Assembly: GCF_000016605.1 (NCBI RefSeq)
Contig: NC_009440.1
Span: 62,001-126,000 of the forward strand
Source: Metallosphaera sedula DSM 5348
GTDB lineage: Archaea; Thermoproteota; Thermoprotei_A; Sulfolobales; Sulfolobaceae
DNA: 64,000 nucleotides
Direction of reading: 5' to 3'
Positions within the stretch are counted from its first letter, which is position 1. Each line of letters begins with the position of its first letter. Under the pieces are notes generated by a model. That model did not search any database and was not told where the DNA came from. It was given only the letters and a program-made list of their open reading frames with translations. Made by a program: the position numbers and the translations under genes. Shown here piece by piece: positions 1 through 9,430 of the stretch.

Positions 1-2
1 CG

Positions 3-146
3 ATCAAGAGGTCTAACGGAGATGAAGCAATGTATATTGCAACCAAGAGGTCACTACTGCGGGGCATTAGGGACGAGGAAGAGGGGAGAGCAGTGGTTAG
101 GTTCCTTAGAAAGGTCTACATGAGAATGATCCATAGCAATGAATGA
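3..146 (+). CDS. C-terminal end of an unrecognised protein (truncated by window edge)
   Basis: An open frame enters from the left edge and stops at TGA 144-146, giving 47 residues rich in Arg, Lys and Glu (contains ATKRSLLRGIRDEEEG). It ends 33 bases before eS1 on the same strand. I do not recognise the family from this tail. The gene upstream of eS1 in archaea is often part of an RNA-processing or tRNA-modification cluster, but nothing visible here proves that. Confidence 0.5.
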   Translation: MKRSNGDEAMYIATKRSLLRGIRDEEEGRAVVRFLRKVYMRMIHSNE

Positions 147-147
147 G

Positions 148-156
148 TTTTTATAC
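148..156 (+). promoter_or_regulatory. Predicted TATA box of the eS1 gene
   Basis: TTTTTATAC lies 24-32 bases before the ATG at 180. That is the usual spacing for a leaderless Sulfolobales promoter, where transcription starts at or next to the A of the start codon. There is no Shine-Dalgarno sequence in front of this ATG, which agrees with leaderless initiation. Confidence 0.6.
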
Positions 157-179
157 TCTTTACTAAAGATGTTTGTTCA

Positions 180-830
180 ATGTCAGCTAGATCAGGTGCC
201 AAGGGTAGTGCTGGTGCACTTAAAGATAAGTGGAAGATGAAGAAATGGTTCTCAATATATTCACCTAAGGTATTTGGAGAAGTATCCTTGGGTTCTACCC
301 CAGCCTTTGACGTATCACAGACCATGGGCAGGAAAGTGGAGACTACGCTTTACGACCTGACAGGAGACTTCAGCACGGTATACGTTCACCTTTACTTTAA
401 GGTTGTGAGGAATGAGGGAGAAAGGCTTTTCACTGAATTTGCTGGTCACGAACTCTCAAGGGATTATGTGAGGTCTTTGGTAAGGAGAAAGAGTTCCAAG
501 ATTAACAAGGTGGTAGACATAACCACTAAGGATGGCTTCACACTTAGGGTTAAGACTTTGGCCTTAACGGCCTACAGGGTTCACAGGGAACAGGCTACTA
601 CCATTAGGAAGATCATGGAGGATGTGGTTAAGAAGACGGCAGAGGGTAAGACCTTCGATGAATTCGTTCAGGAAATGATATTCGGGAATTTAGCAAATAA
701 TATATTCAATGAGGCAAAGAAAATAGCTCCTCTTAGGAAGGCCGAGATAGAGAAGTCCAAGGTTCTCTTTGCACCCCTTATTAAGGAGGGTAAGCAAACC
801 GTTGAAAGTAGTGCTCCTGGCAGCGGGTAA
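180..830 (+). CDS. rps3ae: 30S ribosomal protein eS1 (S3Ae)
   Basis: 216 residues, the normal length for archaeal eS1, a small-subunit protein near the mRNA exit site. The N-terminus is basic and typical (KDKWKMKKWFSIYSPKVFGE), followed by the family's GRKVETTL and LTGDFS blocks. The ATG at 180 sits 24-32 bases after a TATA box and is probably used without a leader. The 3' end overlaps the start of the sugar nucleotidyltransferase gene by about 29 bases, so the two are likely co-transcribed. Confidence 0.95.
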   Translation: MSARSGAKGSAGALKDKWKMKKWFSIYSPKVFGEVSLGSTPAFDVSQTMGRKVETTLYDLTGDFSTVYVHLYFKVVRNEGERLFTEFAGHELSRDYVRSLVRRKSSKINKVVDITTKDGFTLRVKTLALTAYRVHREQATTIRKIMEDVVKKTAEGKTFDEFVQEMIFGNLANNIFNEAKKIAPLRKAEIEKSKVLFAPLIKEGKQTVESSAPGSG

Positions 831-2016
831 AGGAGAAAGACTGGAACCCATTACCCATACCAGGCCTAAGCCCTTTGTTCCCGTTCTCGGCGAAACCCTT
901 ATTGAGAGGAATTTAAGGATTGTCAAGGATATTGTGAAAGATCCTGATATTTTTGTAGTAATCCCTGAGGAGTATCCTCGCGAGTATGAGAATTTCTTTT
1001 CGCGATTGCAGGGAGTAAGGCTCGTGAAACAGGGCGAAAGAAAGGGAACGGGAGGCGCTCTTCAGTATATTCCTAAATTCTCCGATGACGAGGTTGTCAT
1101 TTTTTACGGTGACGTATACACCACTAGGAACTCCGTGGAGAGGTTGATATCTGAGCCAGGTAATGCCATGCTTGGTATTGAAGTTCCCAATCCCAGCGAA
1201 TACGGATCTCTTCAAATTGATGGGGAAGGGAACCTTCGAGGAATCGTGGAGAAAAGTCCTAACCCACCCTCTAAGGTGATTAATGGAGGAATCTATAAGC
1301 TGTCATCGTCAATCTTAGATTTGGTGGACTCCCTGGAGATCTCTCCCAGGGGAGAGTATGAGTTTACTGACGCTCTTACGGCCTTCGCCAAGACACATAA
1401 GGTAAAGGTGGTTAAGAGCAATGATTTCTGGAGGGATGTGGGAAAGCCCTGGGATGTCATTGACATAAATAAGGCTGAACTGGACTCAATTCCAGGTAGA
1501 ATAGAAGGGGAATTGGAGGAAAATGTTAAGATAGTAGGAAAAGTGATCATTGAAGAGGGAGCTAAGGTCCTATCTGGTACAAGGATAGAGGGACCTGTAT
1601 TCATAGGTAAGAACTGTGTAGTGGGACCTAATGCCTATCTAAGGCCCTACACCCTTCTCACTGGTAACGTGAAGATAGGGTCATTCGTGGAGATTAAGGA
1701 ATCGGTAGTAATGGAGGGGACAAAGATTCCTCACCTGAGTTACGTTGGGGATAGCGTGATCTCAGAGGACGTTAATTTTGGGGCCGGTACATTAGTGGCG
1801 AACTTAAGGTTTGATGAGAAGGAGGTCTTCATGAATATTAAGGGAAAGAGACAGGGAACTGGCAGGAAAAAGATGGGAACTGTAGTGGGGGGACATGTAA
1901 GAACAGGGATAAACGTGTCCATTCTGCCTGGAATAAAGATCGGGGCTTACGCCATGATTTATCCAGGAGCAGTGGTAAACAGGGACGTGAACAGGGGAGA
2001 ATTCTATAAGGGGTAG
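802..2016 (+). CDS. Bifunctional sugar-1-phosphate nucleotidylyltransferase / amino-sugar-1-phosphate acetyltransferase (ST0452 type)
   Basis: 404 residues if started at TTG 802, which follows a GGAGGG ribosome binding site at 785-790. A longer frame from ATG 769 is open but adds 11 residues not expected in the family. The N-terminal Rossmann-like domain carries the nucleotidyltransferase signature LAAGKGERLEPITHTRPKP (residues 6-24). From about residue 235 onward lies a left-handed beta-helix acyltransferase domain with VIIEEGA, GPVFIGKN and IGAYAMIYPGAVV repeats. The closest remembered relative is the Sulfurisphaera tokodaii protein ST0452, which makes UDP-GlcNAc and related sugars from sugar phosphates, NTPs and acetyl-CoA. 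The exact sugar preference here is inferred. Confidence 0.88.
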   Translation: MKVVLLAAGKGERLEPITHTRPKPFVPVLGETLIERNLRIVKDIVKDPDIFVVIPEEYPREYENFFSRLQGVRLVKQGERKGTGGALQYIPKFSDDEVVIFYGDVYTTRNSVERLISEPGNAMLGIEVPNPSEYGSLQIDGEGNLRGIVEKSPNPPSKVINGGIYKLSSSILDLVDSLEISPRGEYEFTDALTAFAKTHKVKVVKSNDFWRDVGKPWDVIDINKAELDSIPGRIEGELEENVKIVGKVIIEEGAKVLSGTRIEGPVFIGKNCVVGPNAYLRPYTLLTGNVKIGSFVEIKESVVMEGTKIPHLSYVGDSVISEDVNFGAGTLVANLRFDEKEVFMNIKGKRQGTGRKKMGTVVGGHVRTGINVSILPGIKIGAYAMIYPGAVVNRDVNRGEFYKG

Positions 2017-2094
2017 GATACTACAAGAACTTTCTATAGTTACATGTACGTGATGGCAGGAATATAATGGACCCTGGGGAGTTAAGGGTTCCAG

Positions 2095-3297
2095 CTATGC
2101 CTTAGCCAATGTGGACACTATCTTTATCACATCTCCATCTCTGAGTTCGTAGTCCTCTCCTACCCTAACCCTTTTCTTAGCCTCTATGGCGTATAGGAAC
2201 CCCTTTCCCAAATCCGTGTGAATGAGAAAAGCCAGATCCCTCGGCGTTGAACCTTTCTCCACAAGGAACACGTCTGGTAGAACATCTCCATCCTTGTTAG
2301 TATATTTCCTTTCATCCTCTACAGGATAAACGTGGATCATGTTTAGTGCCCCAAAGACAGCCTCGTTTATGGCCTGTTGTACGCCAGTGCTCCCGTACAC
2401 ATCAAGAACGTTGGTCTTGATGTAGTTTAGAGCTTTCATCCTCTTTTCTTCAAGATTTCCTATTATCTTGAAATGTCCATCACCGGGAATATATTCAATA
2501 ATTCCAGCTTTGGCTGCCCTCCTGAGCGCAAGCTCGGACTCAGCGCTAACTGGAACTACGTGGGGATACTTCTCCTTAAGTTTGGAGATATTGTGCCTCG
2601 AGACCGGTATATCGGCTTTGTTAGCCGCAATAACAATGGGCTTTGATATTCTACGCAAGGTTGAGCTGAACTGCCTGAGTCCTTCATCTCCCCATTGGAT
2701 CAACTTAACGTTTTCTAAACCACTGGCCTTCAGTGCCATAACCACATGTTTCCTGTTCACGGATAACCCAGATACCTTACTGAGAAGGGACTCCACTACG
2801 TCCTTACTGCTGAGGTCTGTTGTCCTAGCGAATTTATCCCAATCCTTTTTTATAACCGAGAAGAACCATTCATCAATTTCGCTTTCCACGAATTTGATGT
2901 CCTCTTCAGGATCCCTAGATCCAGGGCTTACCATTACGCCCTCTTCGTTTGTGGAACCGCTTGCATCCACAACATGGATTAATACGTCAGCCTTTCTGAG
3001 ATCGTCAAGAAATTTATTCCCCAGTCCTCTCCCCTCATGAGCTCCTGGAATTAATCCAGCAACGTCCACTAGCTTGACCGGGATGAATCTGTAGTCTCCT
3101 ATACAGATGGAATTCTTTGGTTGACACTTGACTCCTAACTCGGTGTGGACGCATTTCTTCCTGACGTAAGCTACACCTACATTTGGCTCTATTGTTACGA
3201 ACGGTCTGTTAGCTATCTCCACTTCCAGCATTGTTGCGGCGGAAAAGAACGTGCTCTTGCCAACATTAGTTTTGCCAATGAGACCTATGGTTATCAT
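2095..3297 (-). CDS. YchF/OBG-type P-loop GTPase with TGS domain (archaeal YGR210-like)
   Basis: 400 residues. The G1 loop is GKTNVGKST (8-16), G3 is DVAGL (78-82), and the base-recognition motif is NKAD near residue 230. The last 80 or so residues form a TGS domain (YTNKDGDVLPDVFLV and onward). Bacterial YchF replaces the NKxD motif and prefers ATP; the intact NKAD here suggests GTP, but that is an inference. Three cysteines in residues 49-65 match the archaeal/eukaryal branch. The family is ribosome-associated and linked to translation quality control. It is divergent from the L15e operon. Confidence 0.9.
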   Translation of the reverse strand: MITIGLIGKTNVGKSTFFSAATMLEVEIANRPFVTIEPNVGVAYVRKKCVHTELGVKCQPKNSICIGDYRFIPVKLVDVAGLIPGAHEGRGLGNKFLDDLRKADVLIHVVDASGSTNEEGVMVSPGSRDPEEDIKFVESEIDEWFFSVIKKDWDKFARTTDLSSKDVVESLLSKVSGLSVNRKHVVMALKASGLENVKLIQWGDEGLRQFSSTLRRISKPIVIAANKADIPVSRHNISKLKEKYPHVVPVSAESELALRRAAKAGIIEYIPGDGHFKIIGNLEEKRMKALNYIKTNVLDVYGSTGVQQAINEAVFGALNMIHVYPVEDERKYTNKDGDVLPDVFLVEKGSTPRDLAFLIHTDLGKGFLYAIEAKKRVRVGEDYELRDGDVIKIVSTLAKA

Positions 3298-3325
3298 GTA
3301 TATTCTGTGATATAGGTACCGTTCA

Positions 3326-3335
3326 GTTTTTTAAG
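3326..3335 (+). promoter_or_regulatory. Predicted TATA box for the L15e / RNase P operon
   Basis: GTTTTTTAAG lies 33-42 bases before the ATG of L15e. A purine-rich AGGAG (3356-3360) precedes that ATG by 7 bases, so a short leader is possible. This is the only clear promoter-like element in the 70-base gap between two divergent genes. Confidence 0.45.
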
Positions 3336-3367
3336 TAGTTGATAGCTAGCACTATAGGAGAGATGAT

Positions 3368-4018
3368 ATGGTAGCGTCAGCGTATTCTTTCATGGCAAGT
3401 ACCTGGGCCAGTGAGGAATGGAAAAAAACAGTTATTAGGCAAAGGCTAGTAGAGTGGAGGAATCAGAACACTGTTACCAGAATTGAGAAACCAACCAGGC
3501 TGGACAGGGCTAGAGCACTGGGATACAAGGCCAAACAGGGGATTATTGTTGCGAGAGTTAAGGTGGAAAAGGGAGGAATGGATAAGCAGAGACCCAACAG
3601 TGGTAGGAGACCCAAAAGAATGGGTGTCTATGGTTTCTCCCCTGCCAAGAGTTTACAGTTCATTGCTGAGGAGAAAGCAGCGAGGAAGTTCCCTGGTCTA
3701 GAAGTTCTAGGAAGTTATTATGTAGCCGAGGACGGGAAGTACAAGTATTATGAGGTAATACTAGTAGATCCGCATAACCCAGTCATTATGTCAGATCCTC
3801 AATTTAACTGGCTGAAGAATCCGGCGAATAGGGGAAGGGTATTCAGGGGTCTAACCTCAGCTGGTAGGAGAACTCGCGGGCTTCTCAAGTCCCGTGGCCT
3901 AAAGGGAACAATCCACTACAAGATAGCTAGAAAGAAGAAGGAGAGAGAACAGAAGAAGAGGCATGAGGCAAGCAAGTACTATAGACTAGCTAAATACGAC
4001 AGGATACCAGGCAAGTAG
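3368..4018 (+). CDS. rpl15e: 50S ribosomal protein L15e
   Basis: 216 residues, very basic, the normal size for archaeal/eukaryal eL15. It has the family blocks [28 protein letters not shown] and [16 protein letters not shown]. The ATG follows AGGAG at a good spacing. Five bases separate it from the next gene, so it heads an operon for RNA-binding and RNase P proteins, an arrangement common in archaea. Confidence 0.96.
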   Translation: MVASAYSFMASTWASEEWKKTVIRQRLVEWRNQNTVTRIEKPTRLDRARALGYKAKQGIIVARVKVEKGGMDKQRPNSGRRPKRMGVYGFSPAKSLQFIAEEKAARKFPGLEVLGSYYVAEDGKYKYYEVILVDPHNPVIMSDPQFNWLKNPANRGRVFRGLTSAGRRTRGLLKSRGLKGTIHYKIARKKKEREQKKRHEASKYYRLAKYDRIPGK

Positions 4019-4023
4019 GGGAC

Positions 4024-4467
4024 ATGCGAGTTAACAGAATAACCGCTTCTGTATTTTTATATTCTACTGAAGATGAAAATAAGGTTCTTAGCGCCTTGCT
4101 TTCCCTTCTTGATGATCAGAAGGGAACCTCCATTACCAGGTATGATGCCACCGGTCATTACGGCGACTCAATCGTAACCTTCAAGGTTGAGCTTGAGGGT
4201 AAGATTGCTGGGGAAGTTACCCAGAGGTTACTTTCTAAGCTAGATAAGGGTGACATCATATTCTTATTGTCGACGATACAGAGCAGATCCGAGGGTAACA
4301 GAATATACCTAAGAATAGATAAGCAGGCCCTGATATCTCAGGGAAGAGTTTTACTAAAAGATGGTGATGATGTAATAAAAATAGTCATAAGCTTAAAAGA
4401 TAACATAAAACAATTTATGGAGGAATTGAAGAGACTTGCTAGTGGAAACTTGTATACAAGATCCTAA
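4024..4467 (+). CDS. RNA-binding protein of the COG1325 family ('exosome-associated')
   Basis: 147 residues with no catalytic motif visible. Order and sequence (RVNRITASVFLYSTED at the start, LSKLDKGDIIFLLS in the middle) fit the archaeal COG1325 family, regularly encoded between L15e and RNase P p30. The family is described as an RNA-binding, exosome-linked protein from gene context; direct biochemical evidence is slight. Its 3' end overlaps the start of the Rpp30 gene by about 30 bases, suggesting translational coupling. Confidence 0.75.
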   Translation: MRVNRITASVFLYSTEDENKVLSALLSLLDDQKGTSITRYDATGHYGDSIVTFKVELEGKIAGEVTQRLLSKLDKGDIIFLLSTIQSRSEGNRIYLRIDKQALISQGRVLLKDGDDVIKIVISLKDNIKQFMEELKRLASGNLYTRS

Positions 4468-4981
4468 ACTAATTGAGATATCTAGTCGGCTGGGATTTCA
4501 GGGATACATTGTTGAGTCAAGAAAACTGGATGAGGCGAGGTGGCAAGGAGTTAAGAAGAGATTGACCTTGGTGGGCGACTCACAGGTGAGCCCTAACACA
4601 CCTATCGTGTTTTCCAAGCCCTTATCTAGGGCTCAATTGGTCAAAGTCCTGAATGACATCAAGATTCATGGGATAAGTTTAGACAACGATAATTTCTATT
4701 TACTGAAAAAGAATCTCTTAAATTTGGCAAAGAGTAAAGGAAAATACATTGAAATAAGGTTGAACAGCTCATCATCTAGTGTTATCCGCAGGGCTATAGA
4801 ATGGGGATATAAGGGCGCAAAAGTGATATTTTCGTCCTGCGCCTCTAGAAAATCGGAGTTATGGGCTCCCTTAAGCTTGGTAAACTACCTGGCATTTCAT
4901 GGGGCGGACATGAAGGATGTAATAACGTGGGTCTATACATATCCCTTGGAGTTGTTTAAACTTGTATCAGACAATTCTTGA
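4436..4981 (+). CDS. rnp3: RNase P protein component 3 (Rpp30)
   Basis: 181 residues from TTG 4436; GTG 4442 two codons later is an equally good start. The protein begins VETCIQDPKLIEISSRLGF and ends with the family's C-terminal YPLELF segment, as expected of the TIM-barrel protein Rpp30. Rpp30 pairs with Pop5 to support the catalytic domain of RNase P RNA during tRNA 5' maturation. Pop5 is encoded directly downstream with a 20-base overlap, which supports the call. Confidence 0.88.
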   Translation: MLVETCIQDPKLIEISSRLGFQGYIVESRKLDEARWQGVKKRLTLVGDSQVSPNTPIVFSKPLSRAQLVKVLNDIKIHGISLDNDNFYLLKKNLLNLAKSKGKYIEIRLNSSSSSVIRRAIEWGYKGAKVIFSSCASRKSELWAPLSLVNYLAFHGADMKDVITWVYTYPLELFKLVSDNS

Positions 4982-5387
4982 TGTAATATTTGTAATATGG
5001 CTATTGGTTATTACTATCCTGCTCCTGACAAGGAAAAACGTGATAATCGTCAAGAGTAAACGTAAGGTTGGTAGGAACAAGAGGAGATACATTGTTTTTA
5101 GAGTTGTGGGACAAGGCGAGCTATCTCCTAGGGCTCTGGAAACATCAGTTAGGGAGGCCGTTAAGGAACTTGTGGGAAGAATGTGGTTAGAAATCTCTGA
5201 TCCTCATGTAATTTTTTATAACCCATCAAATATGAGCGGTATAATATCCACAAATAGGCTAGGCTATAGGGCCGTTTTAGCATCAATGCCTCTTGTTAAG
5301 TCTGTTAGTGGAACGGAGGTTCTCCTAGTTCCCTTTAAAACAACCGGAAGTTTAAAAAAGGCCAAGAGTCTCATACGAAGTGGATGA
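4962..5387 (+). CDS. rnp2: RNase P protein component 2 (Pop5) with hydrophobic N-terminal segment
   Basis: 141 residues from TTG 4962. The conserved Pop5 part starts around residue 38 (NKRRYIVFRVVGQGELSPRAL) and runs to the end. It binds Rpp30 and RNase P RNA. Residues 6-23 (ILDVIFVIWLLVITILLL, then RKN) form a strong candidate membrane helix, which Pop5 in most organisms lacks. A GTG near 5040 would remove it and give a compact Pop5. I recall similar long forms annotated in other Sulfolobales, so the extension may be real. It overlaps the Rpp30 gene by 20 bases. Confidence 0.85.
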   Translation: MYQTILDVIFVIWLLVITILLLTRKNVIIVKSKRKVGRNKRRYIVFRVVGQGELSPRALETSVREAVKELVGRMWLEISDPHVIFYNPSNMSGIISTNRLGYRAVLASMPLVKSVSGTEVLLVPFKTTGSLKKAKSLIRSG

Positions 5388-5480
5388 TGACGCCGCTCCA
5401 GACTGTATGATGATGTTCCCTGCGACGATCTGATTATGACACTTTTATTAGCCTCTAGGCTTCGTATAAATTGATCATAT

Positions 5481-6203
5481 ATGGCTTTTGGACCAGCCGC
5501 AATGGGTTATGATAGGGCAATAACAATATTTTCGCCCGACGGCTCCTTATACCAAGTAGATTACGCCTTTGAGGCAGTGAAGAAAGGATGGACTACTTTG
5601 GGCGTTAAAACCAAGAACGCAGTGGTCATCCTAGGAGAGAAGAAGAAAGCTTCCCAGCTACTTGATGTGGACAGCATAGAGAAGGTCTTCCTATTGGATG
5701 ATCATGTTGGATGTAGTTTTGCAGGTCTAGCGTCAGATGGAAGGATACTTATCGACTACGCCAGGAATTCCTCTCTTCAACACAGGCTAGTTTACGACGA
5801 ACCCATCAGTATAGATTACCTTACCAAATTAATATCAGACGTGAAGCAGATGTATACTCAGCACGGTGGAGTTAGACCGTTCGGCGTTGCACTAATAGTG
5901 GGCGGAGTAGACAGGGGCGTTACTAAGTTATTTATGACTGAGCCCAGTGGGCAGTTCATGCCCTATCAGGCAGTGGCCATAGGACAGGGAGGGTATAATG
6001 CAACAGATTATCTGGAGAAGAACTACAAGGAAGATTTAAGCGTAGAGGAGACCATCCTGTTAGCACTGAATGCCTTGAAGGTAACTCTAAAGCCTGGAGA
6101 GAAACTGGGCCCTGGAAACGTCGAAATAGGATTCGCGACCAAGGAAGGACAGTTCAGGAAAATGACTCTCGAGGAAAGGGCGAACTATCTGCAGAAAATT
6201 TAA
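5481..6203 (+). CDS. psmA: 20S proteasome alpha subunit
   Basis: 240 residues. The N-terminus YDRAITIFSPDGSLYQVDYA is the alpha-type signature whose extra helix gates the outer ring of the 20S core. There is no N-terminal threonine and hence no catalytic role. It stands first in a row with SBDS and the exosome genes; this linkage of proteasome alpha to the exosome operon is well known in archaea. A TTTTATTA about 30-37 bases upstream may be the promoter. Confidence 0.97.
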   Translation: MAFGPAAMGYDRAITIFSPDGSLYQVDYAFEAVKKGWTTLGVKTKNAVVILGEKKKASQLLDVDSIEKVFLLDDHVGCSFAGLASDGRILIDYARNSSLQHRLVYDEPISIDYLTKLISDVKQMYTQHGGVRPFGVALIVGGVDRGVTKLFMTEPSGQFMPYQAVAIGQGGYNATDYLEKNYKEDLSVEETILLALNALKVTLKPGEKLGPGNVEIGFATKEGQFRKMTLEERANYLQKI

Positions 6204-6217
6204 GGTGATAAAAATAT

Positions 6218-6916
6218 ATGGGCCCGAAGGATTACGTCATAGTCAAATATGAGAGTCACGGAGAAAGGTTTGAAATTCTTGTCAAACCTAAGGAAGCTAT
6301 GGAAATAAGGGAGGGCAAGAGCGTATCTCTTTCGGACGCAGTAGTCTCGGATACTATTTACAAGGATGTTAAGAAGGGGTTAAAGGCCTCCCCATCTTCT
6401 CTAAAGAAGGTTTTTGGAACCACAGATTTTGAAACAATCTCAAGGGAAATAATACTCAAGGGAGAGATCCCAATTACGGCCGAGCAAAGAAAAGAGATGC
6501 TTGAGGCCAAGAGGAAGCAAATAATTGATTTTATTCATAGAAACGCTGTGGATCCTAAGACCAATCTTCCCATACCTCCAGCTAGGTTGGAAATGGCCTT
6601 GGAACAAGCTAGGGTACAGATAGATATAAATAAGGAGGTTGAGGCCCAGGCTCTACAAATCATCCATGAATTAACAAGGATAATACCCATCAAGATAGCC
6701 AGAGCTCTCCTAGAGGTTAAGGTTCCCCAAAGGTACTCTGGAAAAGCGAAGCAGCAGCTTAGCTCCCTGGGGAGCGTTAAGAAAACAGTGTGGCTTGATG
6801 ATGGTACTCTAGTGGCTGAGATAGAAATACCAGCTGGAGCTCAACAAGATGTAATAGATAAGTTAAATTCTATAACTAAAGGTGAAGTAGAAGTTAGAGT
6901 ACTTCAAGTGAAGTGA
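6218..6916 (+). CDS. sdo1: Ribosome maturation protein SBDS
   Basis: 232 residues, the usual archaeal length. It has the three expected parts: the N-terminal FYSH domain ([18 protein letters not shown], then [11 protein letters not shown]), the helical middle ([24 protein letters not shown]), and a C-terminal ferredoxin-like domain ([12 protein letters not shown] and onward). SBDS helps release the anti-association factor aIF6 from new large subunits. It lies 14 bases after psmA and 1 base before rrp4. Confidence 0.95.
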   Translation: MGPKDYVIVKYESHGERFEILVKPKEAMEIREGKSVSLSDAVVSDTIYKDVKKGLKASPSSLKKVFGTTDFETISREIILKGEIPITAEQRKEMLEAKRKQIIDFIHRNAVDPKTNLPIPPARLEMALEQARVQIDINKEVEAQALQIIHELTRIIPIKIARALLEVKVPQRYSGKAKQQLSSLGSVKKTVWLDDGTLVAEIEIPAGAQQDVIDKLNSITKGEVEVRVLQVK

Positions 6917-6917
6917 A

Positions 6918-7661
6918 ATGTCCACAGAAAACAAGATATATCTACAGGATAGGACCGTGGTAGTCCCTGGAGATCTAATAGCTGAGGGAAATTTTCAAAT
7001 ACCATGGTCTCCTTACGTAATTAAGCAGGGAAACAAGTACTACGCTTCGGTTATTGGAGTAGTTGAGGTTAAGGATTCTATCTTTGAAGTGATTCCTCTG
7101 GAAGGCTCCCACTATTATCCCAGAATAGGGGATACTGTGATAGCGTTGGTCGAGGATGTAGAACTGTATGGTTGGACTACTGACATCAAAGCTCCCTACT
7201 CTGCTTACCTACCAGCATCGTCTCTTTTAGGAAGGCCAGCCAATGTCGGTGAAGATCTAAGGCGTTATATAGATGTGGGGGATTACGTGATTGCGAAGGT
7301 TGAGAGCTTTGATAGAACTAGCGATCCTGTTCTATCAGTGAAGGGAAAGGGACTAGGGAGAGTTTCATCTGGTACGGTTATTGATATCCTTCCAGTCAAG
7401 GTTCCTAGGGTTGTGGGAAAGGGAAAGAGCATGTTGGAGACTTTGAGCACAGAGACCGGATGCGATATCCTTGTGGCTCAGAATGGGAGGGTACTAGCCA
7501 ACTGTCCATCAAAGGAAAAGGAAAATGTTCTAATAATGGCCATCAGGACCATTGAGCGTGAGTCCCACACCAAAGGATTGACTGATAGAATTAAAAAACT
7601 AATAAAAGAATCACTAGGTGATAACAGTGTTACAAGTTCAGAAGCCCAAACTAATACTTGA
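6918..7661 (+). CDS. rrp4: Exosome complex RNA-binding protein Rrp4
   Basis: 247 residues. An N-terminal beta domain ([12 protein letters not shown]) is followed by an S1 RNA-binding domain (about 65-145) and a KH domain (about 155-215, [12 protein letters not shown]). Rrp4 forms the RNA-entry cap of the archaeal exosome on the Rrp41/Rrp42 hexamer and helps select poly(A)-rich substrates. The gene overlaps the start of rrp41 by up to 44 bases. Confidence 0.95.
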   Translation: MSTENKIYLQDRTVVVPGDLIAEGNFQIPWSPYVIKQGNKYYASVIGVVEVKDSIFEVIPLEGSHYYPRIGDTVIALVEDVELYGWTTDIKAPYSAYLPASSLLGRPANVGEDLRRYIDVGDYVIAKVESFDRTSDPVLSVKGKGLGRVSSGTVIDILPVKVPRVVGKGKSMLETLSTETGCDILVAQNGRVLANCPSKEKENVLIMAIRTIERESHTKGLTDRIKKLIKESLGDNSVTSSEAQTNT

Positions 7662-8364
7662 TGATGGAAGAAGACTTGACGGAAGGAGACCAGATGAGCT
7701 AAGACCAATGAAAATGGAGATAGGAGTACTGAAGAATGCCGACGGCTCGTCTTTGGTGGAGGTAGGAAATACTAAAATTATTGCAGCCGTTTACGGTCCT
7801 AGGGAAATGCACCCAAGGCATTTGGCCCTTCCAAACAGGGCAACGCTGAGGGTGAGATATCATATGACCCCTTTTTCTACTGACGAGAGAAAAAGCCCCG
7901 TACCTAGCAGAAGAGAGATTGAGCTCTCTAAGGTAATAAGGGAAGCATTGGAATCTTCTATACTTGTGGAGCAGTTTCCAAGGTCGTCCATTGATGTATT
8001 CATGGAAGTTATTCAAGCAGATGCTGGAACTAGGTTAGCCTCTCTCATGGCTGCTTCACTGGCTGTGGTGGATGCAGGAATTCCAGTGAAGGACGTGATT
8101 GCAGCAGTGGCCGTGGGTAAGGCAGACGGTGTAGTTGTACTGGATCTTAACGAGCCCGAGGACATGTGGGGTGAGGCAGATATGCCTGTAGCTATGTTAC
8201 CGTCGTTAGGACAAATAACCCTTATTCAGCTCAATGGTAACATGACTCAGCAAGAGTTTAAGCAGGGATTGGAGTTGGCATACAAAGGTATTAGCACTAT
8301 TTATAACTTGGAAAAGGAGGTACTACGAAACAAATTCGCCGAAATTCACGAGGAGGGATCCTAA
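7618..8364 (+). CDS. rrp41: Exosome catalytic subunit Rrp41
   Basis: 248 residues from GTG 7618; a second GTG at 7627 is also possible. RNase PH fold with the family blocks [28 protein letters not shown] and GEADMPVAM. The aspartate in GEADMP is the known catalytic metal ligand, so this is the active 3'-5' phosphorolytic subunit rather than the inactive Rrp42. It forms a hexameric ring with the product of the next gene, one base downstream. Confidence 0.96.
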   Translation: MITVLQVQKPKLILDDGRRLDGRRPDELRPMKMEIGVLKNADGSSLVEVGNTKIIAAVYGPREMHPRHLALPNRATLRVRYHMTPFSTDERKSPVPSRREIELSKVIREALESSILVEQFPRSSIDVFMEVIQADAGTRLASLMAASLAVVDAGIPVKDVIAAVAVGKADGVVVLDLNEPEDMWGEADMPVAMLPSLGQITLIQLNGNMTQQEFKQGLELAYKGISTIYNLEKEVLRNKFAEIHEEGS

Positions 8365-8365
8365 C

Positions 8366-9208
8366 ATGTCTATGACACCAACAAACGAGAATGTAATCCC
8401 ACTAATAAAGAAGGAAAGCATAATTGCTCTACTGGAAAGAGGTACTAGAAGTGACGGAAGGAAATTCACAGATTACAGGCCTTTATCTATTACTTTGGGA
8501 TATGCGAAGAAGGCTGATGGATCTGCCCTAGTGAAGCTGGGAGATACAACCGTTCTAGCAGGAGTCAAGGTAGAGGAAGACGAACCATATCCAGACACGC
8601 CCAATCAAGGAAACCTTGTGGTTAACGCTGAGCTACTTCCCTTAGCCTATGAAACCTTTGAGCCTGGCCCCCCTGATGAGAATGCTATAGAACTATCTAG
8701 GGTGGTAGATAGGAGCCTTAGGGATTCAAAGGCAGTTGATCTATCAGGGCTGGTCATAGAGCCCGGCAAGAAAGTGTGGACTGTATGGGTTGACATTTCA
8801 GTTTTGGATTACGGAGGAAACGTGTTGGACGCTTGCACCATTGCGGCCGTAGCTGCACTTTACGACGCTAAGTTACCCAAGGTAGTGAGAGAAAACGATA
8901 ACATAATCATACAAAAAGAGGAGAAGGTCACTCCACTCCCAATTAAGTACCCTGTTGTTACCGTTTCCGTGGCAAAGATAGGAAAGTTTCTCGTGGTGGA
9001 TCCAGACCTAGAAGAAGAGGGTATAATGGACGCTAAAATATCATTTTCCTACATACCCAGCGGCAATATCGTTGGTATACAGAAGTCAGGTGAAGGGAGT
9101 TTCAGCCAGCAAGAGGTGGAAGTGGCGGAGGGAATGGCATCTGCTACTAGTCAGAAGTTATTAGAAGAGCTTAAAAGTCTCATAGGAATTGGAAAAGGTG
9201 AGTCGTAA
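8366..9208 (+). CDS. rrp42: Exosome non-catalytic subunit Rrp42
   Basis: 280 residues. RNase PH fold with RGTRSDGRKFTDYRPL at the start and DPDLEEEGIMDAKISFSY near the end. It lacks the GEADMP catalytic motif of Rrp41 but contributes to the RNA-binding groove at the dimer interface. It may start at ATG 8366 or two codons later at 8372. Its stop codon shares bases with the ATG of L37Ae (TAATG). Confidence 0.95.
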   Translation: MSMTPTNENVIPLIKKESIIALLERGTRSDGRKFTDYRPLSITLGYAKKADGSALVKLGDTTVLAGVKVEEDEPYPDTPNQGNLVVNAELLPLAYETFEPGPPDENAIELSRVVDRSLRDSKAVDLSGLVIEPGKKVWTVWVDISVLDYGGNVLDACTIAAVAALYDAKLPKVVRENDNIIIQKEEKVTPLPIKYPVVTVSVAKIGKFLVVDPDLEEEGIMDAKISFSYIPSGNIVGIQKSGEGSFSQQEVEVAEGMASATSQKLLEELKSLIGIGKGES

Positions 9209-9426
9209 TGCCATCCAAGAAGAGCTCAAGGATAGCTGGTAGATTTGGTGCAAGATATGGTTCCTCTCTAAGGAAGAAGTGGAGCGAGATAATGGAGAAG
9301 AGGTACGCTGATCACACTTGTCCCGTCTGCAAGACCACAGGTAAGGTTTACAGGATTGCGTCTGGAGTTTGGAGTTGTAAGAAGTGTGGTAGCAAGTGGG
9401 CTGGTCAGGCCTATACACCGAGTTAG
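9208..9426 (+). CDS. rpl37ae: 50S ribosomal protein L37Ae
   Basis: 72 residues, basic, with one C4 zinc ribbon (CPVC at 38-41 and CKKC at 56-59). This matches archaeal/eukaryal eL43 in length and motif spacing. It is coupled to rrp42 through TAATG and ends 4 bases before the next gene. Ribosomal protein genes are regular members of the archaeal exosome operon. Confidence 0.93.
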   Translation: MPSKKSSRIAGRFGARYGSSLRKKWSEIMEKRYADHTCPVCKTTGKVYRIASGVWSCKKCGSKWAGQAYTPS

Positions 9427-9430
9427 AATC

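Noticed and set aside
2468-3040. A 190-residue plus-strand frame opposite the YchF-like gene
   Set aside because: Antisense shadow of a clear GTPase gene, with no family resemblance.
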